A DNA stretch of 64,000 bases from Chitinophaga sp. E66. Its GTDB lineage: Bacteria > Bacteroidota > Bacteroidia > Chitinophagales > Chitinophagaceae. The stretch is from positions 3,534,001 to 3,598,000 of the forward strand of contig CP079103.1 of the NCBI GenBank assembly GCA_019285755.1, given 5' to 3'. Shown here piece by piece: positions 54,402 through 63,690 of the stretch. Each line of letters starts with the position of its first letter. The stretch's first letter is position 1. Position numbers and translations under genes: made by a program. The notes beneath the pieces were generated by a model. It ran no database searches, was not told where the DNA came from, and was given only the letters and a program-made list of their open reading frames with translations.

Positions 54402-55356
54402 TTATGGCAATAGTACCTGATCAATTACGTGGATCACTCCATTCGAGGTAACGATGTTTGCCGGCGATATCAATGACGCCGTCGTATTCGTATTTCCTTT
54501 CACTTTGGCGCCCCTGTAAGGGTGATGCTTACTGTTGCTCCATTTACGGTGGCGGGTTTAGCGCCTTCCGTGAGATCGCTGGAAAACACGCGGGCGGCGA
54601 TGACATGATATGTAAGGATATTCTTCAGTACTTCCGGATCGGCAGCCTGTATGGCAGCCGCATTGGCGAAACCCGCATTGATAAAGGCCTGATTAGTGGG
54701 TGCGAAGACGGTGAGCGGTCCGGCGCCAGCCAATACCTGCGCAACATTCGTACTGCCCTGGCTGGCCCTTAAAACGGCAGCTACGAGCAGGCTAAAATTC
54801 GGATTAGCCTGCGCTACCTCCACAATATTCCCCATGGGAGGCATCAATACCGTATTAATAACATGGATCACACCATTGCTGGCGGCAACGTCTGCCTGTG
54901 TAACACTTGCTCCATTAACAAATACCCCGGTAGCGTTCTTAGTGATGTATACATTGATGTCTGCGGAAGTCTTCACGGGTGTATTGCTCGCGGATGCTAT
55001 TGCAGAAGCATTTACTTTGGCAGGGAGGACATGGAACAACAGGATCTTTTAAGAGTCTCGGCCGGAACGGCTTTAATCTTGGCCTCCGTATCAAACCCTG
55101 CGGCAGTAAAAGCAGCATTGTTAGGGGCAAATACCGTGAACGGACCAGCTCCTGCCAGCACATCCGCCAGTCCGGCGTGAACAACGGCCGTTTTCAGCAG
55201 AGAGAAATTACTGTTGGTGGAAACGATGGCCGCGATATTCGCTTCTTGCGGCATTTCATTATCATCGTCTTTGTCACAGGAGCCCAGTAAGACACCGGAT
55301 GCGATCGTTAAGGCCATCGCCGCCTTTTTGATGTGGTGGAATTTCAGGTGCGCCAT
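54402..55356 (-). CDS. Fasciclin (FAS1) domain lipoprotein, two FAS1 domains
   Basis: About 317 residues. Signal peptide and lipobox (TIASGVLLGSCDKDDDN, Cys about residue 26), then two FAS1 domains: FSLLKTAVVHAGLADVL with GPFTVFAPNNAAFTAAGF, and FSLLVAAVLRASQGSTN with GPLTVFAPTNQAFINAGF, each closing in an H-box type NGVIHVINTVLMP. Two frame breaks near 55050 and 54515. Surface adhesion is the usual FAS1 role; ligand unknown. Divergent from a winged-helix gene. Confidence 0.87.
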
Positions 55357-55360
55357 ATTA

Positions 55361-55444
55361 GTACATTTTTGTACTATAATCAATCAAATCTAATGCCATT
55401 TAGATTATAAATATACCTTTATAAGGAGATTTTGATTAATTTTG
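55361..55444. promoter_or_regulatory. Divergent regulatory space with two palindromes
   Basis: GTACA-tttt-TGTAC at 55361-55374 and AATCTAA-tgccat-TTAGATT near 55387-55406, plus a TAATTTTG (TAnnTTTG) at 55437-55444 for the MarR-type gene. Candidate operators for that regulator on both promoters. Confidence 0.4.
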
Positions 55445-55503
55445 CAGACAATTGGTACAAAAACACACTGTTTTTAAATAACTTCATATAAATAAAGTGA
55501 AGT

Positions 55504-56118
55504 ATGTACTATGGGCTGGTCACCGAAATGGTGGAATTAATCAAAATTTATGAAGAAGAATCTGGCGGCAGTCGCCAGGGTGTGCATGAATTTGGACAAT
55601 GGCTACACCAGTATCTCCTCAGTCGTGGAAATACGGTGACGGATGAACCTGATTGGGAGGGAAAAGAAAAGGGCCGCACGGCAGACAGCGTCATCAATAC
55701 ATCATTGGTTCACCTTTACAGGTACGCGAAGTTGCAGGCAAAGGCAGCGATACAAAATACATCATTTTCGACGCCGGATGAGTTCATTTACCTCATTGGA
55801 CTGGCTTCCTTCGGCAGCATGACGAAATCGGCCCTTATCCGGTTGAACGTACATGAGAAATCAGCAGGTATGCAGATTGTAAAGCGCTTGCTGGACAATG
55901 AGCTGGTAGAACAGACAGCGGTGGATACCGATAAACGCAACAGGATGCTGCATATTACGCAGAAAGGCAGCAAGCTATTGAAGGACAGCATGGAGAATAT
56001 ACGCCAGGCGACGAGGAACGTAACCGAACCATTGACAAATCAGGAAAAAATGGATTTGATCAGGCTGCTTTCCAAGCTGGAGAAATTCCACGAGCAGCGT
56101 GTCCGTGGTGAAATCTGA
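55504..56118 (+). CDS. MarR-type winged-helix regulator
   Basis: 204 residues, intact, longer than most MarR proteins. HTH TPDEFIYLIGLASFGSMTKSAL then RLNVHEKSAGMQIVKRLLDN; DNA-binding wing VEQTAVDTDKRNRMLHITQKG. A helical N-terminal extension precedes the domain. Divergent from the FAS1 gene, with two palindromes in between, so possibly its regulator. Ends 18 bp before a terminator. Confidence 0.78.
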   Translation: MYYGLVTEMVELIKIYEEESGGSRQGVHEFGQWLHQYLLSRGNTVTDEPDWEGKEKGRTADSVINTSLVHLYRYAKLQAKAAIQNTSFSTPDEFIYLIGLASFGSMTKSALIRLNVHEKSAGMQIVKRLLDNELVEQTAVDTDKRNRMLHITQKGSKLLKDSMENIRQATRNVTEPLTNQEKMDLIRLLSKLEKFHEQRVRGEI

Positions 56119-56135
56119 GCACTGTCGGAATAAAA

Positions 56136-56164
56136 AAACCTGTAATCACAATGATTACAGGTTT
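56136..56164. terminator. Terminator of MarR-type gene
   Basis: Perfect 12-bp stem AAACCTGTAATC-acaat-GATTACAGGTTT, followed by TGGCTT on the plus strand; A-run on the other side gives a T-run for the minus strand. Confidence 0.75.
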
Positions 56165-56181
56165 GGCTTGAAAACCTTCAG

Positions 56182-56267
56182 CGGAGAGGGAGGGATTCGA
56201 ACCCCGGTACCCTTTCAGGTACACCTGATTTCGAGTCAGGTACATTGAACCGCTCTGACACCTCTCC
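56182..56267 (-). tRNA. tRNA-Ser (CGA)
   Basis: 86-nt class II tRNA. 5' acceptor GGAGAGG pairs with CCTCTCC, discriminator G, T-arm GGTTCGAATCC, long variable arm, anticodon loop CTCGAAA with anticodon CGA. Confidence 0.93.
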
Positions 56268-56324
56268 GGGTATGTAGGGCGCAAATGTATAAATCCGGAC
56301 GGATTTCACAAACTTTTTCACAAA

Positions 56325-57089
56325 TTACTCCGCATTGGGAAAGGGATTCCGGCATACCCATTGCCCCTCTTTACTGGCGGCCATTTCCGCCGTCACGCCT
56401 TCCCGCAGCCATTCATCGAACCCGTAAGATTCATCCCCGGGTATGGACGGCTCTTTTAAAATCGATATGCTCATTAAAAAGCGCGCTGTATATGGTGCAT
56501 TCATTATCCTGGTTGTAATTGTTATACAGGCCGTGCAGATAAGTATTCAATAGCTGAAAAGGCACTTGCCGATGGTCTGGATATTTTGCCTGGATGATCT
56601 CCTTTAATTGCAAATAAGGTTCTTCAAATTCATCGTAGGGAGACACGGTTAGCGCATTCGTCGCCCAAAATGATATGGCCCCCTTTCATCGGGCTTTTTA
56701 ACGACAGTTTCGTCTGTACCGTAAATCGTATAGAAATTTCCTAATATGCTTTTTGCGAAGCATAGTTTCTTCGTAAACCTGACCGGGTACAGCTCTTTTT
56801 GTTCAAGAATAAGCTCAAAACTCAATGAGGGCGACTGGCTGTTCGTGGTGCCGATAACATCGGCGTTCAGCGTACTGCCTATACTTTCCGAAAAATCCGT
56901 AAACTCCTGAAAACGATTTGGATCATGTATATGCTCCGCCAGCAAAGATCCCAGCCCCTTTTGTCCCGGATATGCCCAAAACAAGGAAGGATAATATGAT
57001 TGAAGACCAATCGGATAATACGTCCGGATCGCCTCGTATATCGGCCAGCAGTCGTGCGTTTCGTCGTCAAAAGAAAAGTAAAATTTCAT
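56325..57089 (-). CDS. Protein of unknown function
   Basis: About 254 residues after repairing frame breaks near 56670 and 56455; soluble, no signal peptide or membrane segment. Begins MKFYFSFDDETHDCWPIYEA and ends EGQWVCRNPFPNAE. No family recognised. The region between the two tRNA-Ser genes holds this gene, a fragment and a second unknown gene, so it is accessory-like. The start codon is ATG at 57089. Confidence 0.55.
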
Positions 57090-57160
57090 ATTATGAATTT
57101 ACGCAAGATTTTATGGAATATCCCTGCCGATGCATCCAATACATAAGTAACACACCCGCT

Positions 57161-57397
57161 ATGAAAGCAACAAGGAAAAACAGGGTTCATTTTGCGCCTA
57201 ACATCATCAGTTTGCTGATTCTACCGGTAATACTGATCGGGTATATTAAATGTACCGGAATAGCTGATAAATTCGATATAATCCCTTTTATCACCTGGGA
57301 CAAGGAGCAACATCTATCTGTAAACTCCCCTACCGCAACTCTTCCGCCCAGACTTCGGTCGTTTGGGGCTTATAGCCATGGTAGTAACGTTCCATGA
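57161..57397 (+). pseudogene. Possible gene fragment with membrane helix
   Basis: Open frame of 78 codons starting MKATRKNRVHFAPNIISLLI, with a clear hydrophobic segment (NIISLLILPVILIGYIK) and basic residues on its inner side. Only the first half looks coding; the 3' half runs antisense into the end of the neighbouring unknown gene at 57330. It may be the 5' remnant of a longer membrane protein whose rest is missing. Confidence 0.35.
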
Positions 57398-58037
57398 ATG
57401 CAAACTGACCATGCGTGAGAAAATGAGCTGACCGTCGTTACCGCCATATAAGGGATAAACGCGCTCCTCCGACCCATGTAACGCCAACTGATCGTTCAAC
57501 ATGTCGCAGAAGTTTTTCATCGCCTGGCCCCAGGCACGCCAATCGTGGGGATCACCCCGGAAAGCCTCATACTGTTTGCCGTTCAGCCGGATGGTATGCA
57601 GTGTAGCGTCTTCCGTCCAAAATCATCAGAACATTCTAATGGAATGTCCAGTTTATCGAACGTGGGTTTGACTTCCTTTACCATATCCTCTACCCCTCCT
57701 ATTTCGAATAATTCTTCGTTATCGCAATGATAAAGCCGGCGGCAGTAAGGCTCGTAGGGAGCGTCGTCCGCATTAACAGTCCCAATGGTTCCGTATTCTG
57801 CGTACATGCTGCCGACCATCTCCTGCAATGCCGGCAACTTATCCGCATCTGCAAACCGAAAATACCCCAGCTCTTCCAGGGAATCCACGACCATTTGGGC
57901 CGTCAGTTTTGGCTTCGCTGCTTCGCCGGGTACATCTTGCGAAACTTGCTTTGTACGCTTTTTGATAGCCTGGCCAGCAGGAAACCTGCTACAACCAAAA
58001 TAATAGCACAGGCGAGGATGATAAGGGTTGTCTTCAT
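57330..58037 (-). CDS. Membrane-anchored protein of unknown function
   Basis: About 235 residues. N-terminal helix LIILACAIILVVAGFLL, then a soluble domain starting QAIKKRTKQVSQDVPGEAAK with SLEELGYFRFADADKLPALQ and YEPYCRRLYHCDNEELFEI; C-terminal GDPHDWRAWGQAMKNFCDML and YKPQTTEVWAEELR. Frame breaks near 57965, 57612 and 57432 are needed for this reading. No family recognised. No metal or catalytic motif evident. Confidence 0.55.
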
Positions 58038-58124
58038 TGGGTATAGGGATGTTTGGGATTAAAAATAAGATAATAAAGCCCCCCTCAAACAAAAAATCCC
58101 GGTCTATAACCGGGAAAATTTCAG

Positions 58125-58165
58125 CGGAGGAAGAGGGATTCGAACCCCGGACCTGTTACAGTCAA
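58125..58165 (-). pseudogene. Partial tRNA-Ser 3' half
   Basis: Copy of the acceptor 3' strand, T-arm and variable arm of the neighbouring tRNA-Ser (TGA), without anticodon or D-arm. Probably an attachment-site remnant. Confidence 0.7.
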
Positions 58166-58207
58166 AATCATGTATGCAAAGACGGACGCATCCCCTCTAA
58201 CAAAAAA

Positions 58208-58226
58208 TCCCGGTCTATAACCGGGA
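58208..58226 (-). terminator. Terminator of tRNA-Ser
   Basis: TCCCGGT-ctata-ACCGGGA with 7-bp arms just past the tRNA 3' end, with T-run on the minus strand. A second copy is at 58097-58115 in the duplicated segment. Confidence 0.65.
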
Positions 58227-58235
58227 AAATTTCAG

Positions 58236-58319
58236 CGGAGGAAGAGGGATTCGAACCCCGGACCTGTTACAGTCAACAGTTTTCAAGACTGCCGCAATCG
58301 ACCGCTCTGCCATTCCTCC
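58236..58319 (-). tRNA. tRNA-Ser (TGA)
   Basis: 84-nt class II tRNA: acceptor GGAGGAA / TTCCTCC, discriminator G, T-arm GGTTCGAATCC, long variable arm, anticodon loop CTTGAAA with anticodon TGA. Confidence 0.93.
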
Positions 58320-58379
58320 GCCGCAAAAGTATAATTCCGGGATGATTAAACAAAAAAATTTTGACATAATCTTAATATT

Positions 58380-58414
58380 CCTTTGTAACCCTTATCAATA
58401 AAGGGTTACAAAGG
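58380..58414 (-). terminator. Terminator of oligopeptidase-like gene
   Basis: Perfect 14-bp stem CCTTTGTAACCCTT / AAGGGTTACAAAGG with a 7-nt loop, 12 bp after the stop of the minus-strand gene. T-tract is weak. Confidence 0.6.
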
Positions 58415-58425
58415 AACAAATTTAT

Positions 58426-60858
58426 TTAGCGAACACACCATTCCCTTCCGTCAATTTCACGCATGATCAAAAACCCTGCCATCTTCACGCCATCCGCCCC
58501 CGTCAGCATCATCTTCGCGTCGTACACCATATAATCCGGGAACCCGCTCGCGCCGGCGAAATACTGGTTGGCATAGGCCGCTTTCATCCCTAAAACGCCA
58601 CTGCCGCCGATCACTGCAACAGATGCCGTATCCGATCCCGGCAAGGGCCATACGAAGCTGGCGCCGTAATCAGGGCCGGTCCAGGTTTTACCGCCGGCGG
58701 TGATCTTGTTGCGGGTTACCTGGATGGGCGAATTGCTGAGCAGTGCGCTCCAGGCTTTGTTGGTGGTTTGGTTGCCGTAGAGCACCACGCCCCTGCCGGC
58801 GTACTTACGGAGATCATAATCTTTATCTGCCACGATGTCTACCGCGCCATTGCCGCGGTAATACCAGGTTTCCGCGTCGTAACGGGCTTTATTGAAGCTC
58901 CACTCGTTCTCTTCGGCGGTACCCGTGGTGCCATATACGAAAAGCATGCGGTGATTGAATGCATCTTTCAAAGTACCATACCGGTGCGGGCCCTTTTCTG
59001 ATAACGGCGGCTCTCCGGTCAGCTGCCAGCCGGCAGTTGTGCGCAACAGATACACGGGTTGCGCCCTGCGGTATGCTTGACTTCAGTACCATCCAGTTTC
59101 AGCGTCAGGGCGGCGCCCGGTGTAAAATCCTGCAGATCGAAGCGGAGAATGCGCACGTTTTCGGTTTCGCCCACGATGGTACCGGCCGTCCGGTTGCGTT
59201 GCAAGCGGATGCGGCTGTACTCCAGCGGTTGCAGCTGCTGGCGGATGGACGCCCATCGGTAAGCATCGGAGATACCGGGATTGGAAGTGGTAAAGTCGAT
59301 GGCGTTCACCGCGGTATCCGCAGGCCGCTTGCGCCACTGGAAGAAATCGAAGATAGGCTTCCAGTCTACGCTGATATCGCCAAACCAATGCTCACCTCCG
59401 GGATACTCGTTGTAACTGAAATCCGGGTGAAACCCTCCAAGCAGGGTACGCATCTGCCGCGCATAGTTCACCGACACCACCCTGTCCGCATCTCCATGGA
59501 AGATATATACGCCTAGCGGCTTGTAGTTCTGCACCAGTTTGATGACATCGCTCTGGTTACCCGCGCGGAGCAGCATCTTTCCATAGGATTGTTGCTGCTG
59601 TCTGGCACCAGTCCATCAGCGGAACCATACCCTTTCAGTGTCGGATAGCCCGCGCTGGGTGCGATCGCCGCCCAGTTGGCGGGATAGGTTGCCCCAGGAA
59701 CCATGTTCCATGGCCACCCATGGAATGCCCCGTGAGATAGATCTTTTGCGGGTCCGGCTGGAACGAATGCCGGGCCATCGCCAGCACTTCCAGCGCATCT
59801 ATCCGGCCCCAGTCTTCCCAGTTAAAGCCCCGCGGCCGGCGGTTGGTCGCTGCTACCAGTGTGCCCCAGTCCTTCGGCTGATACGCCCTGGCCTGCCCGA
59901 TGGCTTCAACGCCCGCGCCATGCACCGACAGGAAAAGCGCCTCCCGGGCTTCGGACCACCCTTCTGCGGCGTCACGGCATAATATTGTAAACTCCGTCGA
60001 TGGCGCTGATGAATGTCCGGCTATATTGCGCGCCTTCGTTCACTATTTCCATCGTCACTTTCGTTTCGTCCAGCACCTTGTTGCCATCCAGCAACGTCAC
60101 CACGCATTCGGCCTTACCCGCAGCGCTCACGCCCGATGCATCGAACGCGAAGGGTACCTTGCGGGTCGAAAGTTGGGGTACCGCCGGCACTTCGGTGATC
60201 TTCTCCCTGCCGGCCATGACGGCTTTCAAACGGAGGTTCTTCGTGTTGCCGCCTGTCGTATTAATGACCACCAGCGCACCCTTCAGCGTGTCGTTCTTTG
60301 CCCCGGCAACGATCACCGGCACCGTAGCGTCCGCTGCTTCGAGCAGCACGGCCGACTTCGGGAAACTAAGACCCGCCGTGATCATGGCGCCACGGACATA
60401 CAGCTCGTTTATCCCTTTCTTCAGCTTCACCGGAATATAGAGCCATCCTGAATTGTAAGGATCGCCGGCATGCGGTTCGCCATTGATGTACAGCCCGCTG
60501 TTGCCGCGGATGTTCAACAGCGCCGTCTGTGCCTTGTCGGAGTTGTAAGTGAGGTAAAAATATCCGCCCCTGCCAAACATCCCGCGTCCGCCGCCACGGC
60601 GGAAGAGGCGATGCGCGCTATCCGCCTGGACAGCCTGCCAGGATATTTGTCCTTCGAAAACCTCCCCGTCTTTCGGGGCTTCAGGCCCTGTGTGTACAGG
60701 CGATATGCCAGGGGATCGGTGTAGATGGCCTCGCGGCCGTAGCGCTGCGGACTGGCCACAAAAAGGGCCTTATCGAACTGCCAGGCGTCTTGCGCCTGCG
60801 CAGACAATGCCGCAAGCGGCAGCATGCCCTGCAAAAGGAATCTGTAAATACGCGTCAT
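58426..60858 (-). CDS. Prolyl-oligopeptidase-like serine hydrolase
   Basis: About 810 residues, exported (signal peptide FLLQGMLPLAALSAQAQD at start MTRIYR at 60858). N-terminal beta region, then an alpha/beta hydrolase domain with nucleophile in YLTGHSMGGHGTWF, catalytic Asp/His side in YIFHGDADRVVSVNYA and YPGGEHWFGDI. C-terminal jelly-roll-like region and the end MREIDGREWCVR. Frame breaks near 60655, 59980, 59690, 59585 and 59060 at least. Peptidase family S9/dienelactone-hydrolase-like; substrate unknown. Monocistronic. Confidence 0.82.
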
Positions 60859-60944
60859 CGGTACTATTTCATTGTTCGAAAACAATATACGCATCGCCCG
60901 ATAAATGCGGGATAACTTTTGATGAAAGGCGAAACCGCCTTGCC

Positions 60945-62306
60945 CTATCGTTTAGAAGGCAGCACCACCCTAATTTCCGTGCCTTCGTCCTGCCTGCTTT
61001 CCACGATGATCTCGCCCTTGTGCATGCGGATGATGTTGTTGGTCAACGGCAGGCCGATGCCGTATCCCTCGAACGGGCTGGTATTGCTTGCTCTGAAGAA
61101 TGGGGAAAAGATATACGGAAGGTCTTGCGGCGGAATCCCGATGCCGCTGTCTTTCACGATGACGATATTCTTCGTGTCCGTTGCCGCCAGCGCCAGGGAA
61201 ACGGGCTTGTTGCTGGAGTATTTGATGGCGTTTGTGACGATATTGGTGATGGCCAGCTCCAGCAGCTGGAAATTGCCCATGATGCTCATTTTATCTTCCT
61301 CTTCGGGGAAAAGGCTATAATCGATGGAGACATGGTTGCCGGGACTAAGCCGGTCGGTCATCTGTTTGACGGCAAACAGCAGCTCGTCTGTCCGGATGAG
61401 CTCCCAGTGTTGCTTTTTACCGTCGAACCCGGTTTGCGCCAGTTGCAGCAGGCTGCGGAGATGTGGTTGAGCCGCTCGGCCTCGGTGAGCATGAAGGATA
61501 TGGAGGCCCGGAGGCTTTCGTTATCCCGTTCGCCGCGCAGGGCCAGTTCCGCTTCGCCGATAATGGCGGTGAGGGGTGTTCCGAGTTCGTGGGAGGCATT
61601 GCTGACGAAGTTGTTCTGCGTTTCGAAGGCGGTTTCCAGGCGGTCGAGCATATTATTGAAAGTGCCCGCCAGCTCCCCTACTTCATCCTCTCCCGATTGG
61701 GTGCTGACGCGCAGGTGGAGGTTATTGGAACTGATATTTTTACCTGTTGCATGATGCGATGTACAGGCGCCAGGATGTATTGAGAAAAAGATCCCGCTCC
61801 CACGATCAATGCGGCGGCCACGGCGAAACAGATCACGAGGATCTTCCGCAGTTCGGCCATGTATTGCGCGCGGTACTCATTTACGGCTGAGACTACCACG
61901 ATGCTCCTGCCGCCGCCATGCGAGATGAGGATGCCGGCGAAAAACCGTTCGTTGTAGCGATAGGTGTTCTGGCCCTGGCGCACCACTTCGTCGTAAAAGG
62001 TGTATGGCAGGTTCGGTTTGGCCGGCCGCACGAAGCGCCCGGCGGCATAGTTGACGGAATGATGTATTCCTCTTCCGCTGGCAGTTTCTCGAGGTGACGG
62101 TCGCGGATGAGGTTATAGGCGGATGTGTCGGTTCCGTTGGGAGGATAGGCGGCGTTGGCGGTGAGGTAGGCGCGGATCTCAAGGCGTTTGTAGAAGTCGC
62201 CGAAGGAATAGCGGTTGGCCAGGTAATACACGAAAAAGCTCATCAGCAGGATGATCGAAAAGGTCAGCACTGAGAACAGGATCATGATTTTATTACTGAT
62301 CTTCAT
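60945..62306 (-). CDS. Sensor histidine kinase (OmpR-partner class)
   Basis: About 453 residues. Two transmembrane helices (IMILFSVLTFSIILLMSFFV and ILVICFAVAAALIVGAG), periplasmic domain between them, HAMP, then HisKA with SNASHELGTPLTAI (phosphoacceptor His) and HATPase boxes NIVTNAIKYSS, DSGIGIP and GYGIGLPLT. Frame breaks near 62050, 61740 and 61450. Start overlaps the 3' end of the response-regulator gene (62293-62306). Signal unknown. Confidence 0.9.
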
Positions 62307-63002
62307 CGGTAAGGGTTTCTTTTAACATATAGCCATGACCTACGATGGTATGGATCATCTCCGGTTCGGAATCCTTATTGATCTTCTTACGGAGGTAGTT
62401 GATATAAACGTCGACCACTTTGGTGTTCATATTGAAGTCGATCCCCATACATGTTCCAGTATCTCCGCTCTGGACAATACCTTCCGCGGATTGGCGAGCA
62501 AATACTCCAACAGGCGGTACTCAGTAGCGGTGAGGGTAAAGATGCGGTTGTTGCGGCTGGCCTGCCGGGTGTCGGTATTGAGGGTCAGCTCGCCGAGCCG
62601 CAGGATATTGGAAGATACTCTTGCAGGCTGCTGTATCGCACTGCCCTGCCGGCGAACGAGCGAACGGATGCGTGCCTCCAGCTCCTGGAACTTATAGGGT
62701 TTGGTGAGGTAATCGTCTGCCCCGGAATCGAGCCCCATCACCACGTTTTCCGTGGTGGAAAGGGCGGTGAGCATGAGAATGGGGGTGCTGTTCTTCTCTG
62801 CGCGGATCTGCCGGCATACATCGATACCATTCATCCCAGGCAACATTACGTCGAGGATAATGAGGGCAAAATCGTTACTGCGCGACATTTCCAGCCCAAG
62901 GAGCCCGTCGGGCGCCACGCTCACCTCATATCCCGACTCCGTCAATCCCCGCGAAATGACCGACACTACTGCCGGTTCGTCCTCTACTAACAAAATTCTC
63001 AT
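62293..63002 (-). CDS. OmpR-family response regulator
   Basis: About 236 residues. Receiver with Asp in ALIILDVMLPGMNG and Lys in DDYLTKPYKF; winged-helix Trans_reg_C domain with LTATEYRLLEYLLANPRKVL and, after a break near 62455, TKVVDVYINYLRKKI and IHTIVGHGYMLKET. Upstream lies an array of CTTACC boxes at an 11-bp phase, just where an OmpR-type protein would bind; the array also faces the divergent UspA-like gene. Coupled to the kinase. Confidence 0.9.
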
Positions 63003-63067
63003 ACTGCATGCATCTTAATCCTATCAAAAATAAGGGCTGAGGGCCACAAAACCCGCGATACATGCAG

Positions 63068-63152
63068 AATCTTACCGGATTCTTACCACCTGCTGGCAGG
63101 ATTCTTACCAGATTGCCATCACATCTTTATCCCGTATTTACCGCTTCTTAAC
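63068..63152. promoter_or_regulatory. Phased CTTACC boxes between response regulator and UspA-like genes
   Basis: CTTACC at 63071, 63082 and 63104, TTTACC at 63137 and CTTAAC at 63147: offsets 11, 22, 33 and 10 bp. One helical-turn spacing is the hallmark of OmpR-type operators (compare CpxR boxes). Three of the boxes have the longer core [AT]ATCTTACC or ATTCTTACC. Confidence 0.6.
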
Positions 63153-63162
63153 ACGGCGCCGG

Positions 63163-63170
63163 TAGTTTTG
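63163..63170 (+). promoter_or_regulatory. -7 element of UspA-like gene
   Basis: TAGTTTTG fits TAnnTTTG, 18 bp before the ATG at 63188; no clear -33 element. Confidence 0.45.
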
Positions 63171-63187
63171 CTTTTAAAACGAACCGT

Positions 63188-63670
63188 ATGCAACATGTCA
63201 TGATTCCTACCGATCTCAGCATCCGCTCGCTGGGCTACCTGCATCACCTGGCTTCTCAAACCGAAAGCCCTGTCCGCATCACCCTGATGCATGCACTCCG
63301 CCTCCCCGATTCGCTGCTGGATTGCTGGCCCTTCAGCCGCAGCCACCGCTACGTACATGTGCCCGACGATTTCCGGGAAGCCTGCGAAGTAATGAAGAAC
63401 CGCTATTCGCAAGTTTTCAATCATATCAGCGTGGAGTTCTTCTACGGTACCACCGCCCCCGCATTAAGAAATTTCGTGCGCGCCCACCAGATCGACCGGA
63501 TCGCCATCCCCGATCAGCTGCATTATCACCACGCCGGCGAAAACAGCTATAACCCGGAAAGCCTGTTCCGGTACATGAAACTGCCCGTCTCCAGCCTCAA
63601 GATGACGGCTCCGCGACAGGTTGTGACCGCCCCGGCTTCCATCTCCGCCCTGCTGGGCGTGCAGGTATGA
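63188..63670 (+). CDS. UspA-like small protein
   Basis: 160 residues, intact. N-terminal MQHVMIPTDLSIRSLGYLHH is the universal-stress-protein beta-strand/loop motif PTDxS; the ATP-loop GxxG is not clear, so it may be a non-ATP-binding member. A central ALRNFVRAHQIDRIAIPDQL matches the second strand-loop. Divergent from the OmpR-type response regulator, downstream of phased boxes, so likely controlled by it. The bestrophin-family gene follows 20 bp later. Confidence 0.72.
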   Translation: MQHVMIPTDLSIRSLGYLHHLASQTESPVRITLMHALRLPDSLLDCWPFSRSHRYVHVPDDFREACEVMKNRYSQVFNHISVEFFYGTTAPALRNFVRAHQIDRIAIPDQLHYHHAGENSYNPESLFRYMKLPVSSLKMTAPRQVVTAPASISALLGVQV

Positions 63671-63690
63671 CTCACCTAAAAACTTAGCGT

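Larger units (their letters stand above)
58088..58276. repeat. Direct repeat of 78 bp containing the 3' half of tRNA-Ser (TGA)
   Basis: 58088-58165 and 58199-58276 are identical (offset 111 bp) and separated by 33 bp. Each copy holds a hairpin (TCCCGGT-ctata-ACCGGGA) and the T-arm and variable-arm part of tRNA-Ser. Only the second copy continues into a full tRNA. Confidence 0.88.

Noticed and set aside
58028..58345. 105-codon plus-strand frame with repeated EEEGFEPRTCYSQ
   Set aside because: It is a translation of the duplicated tRNA-Ser segment and not a protein gene.
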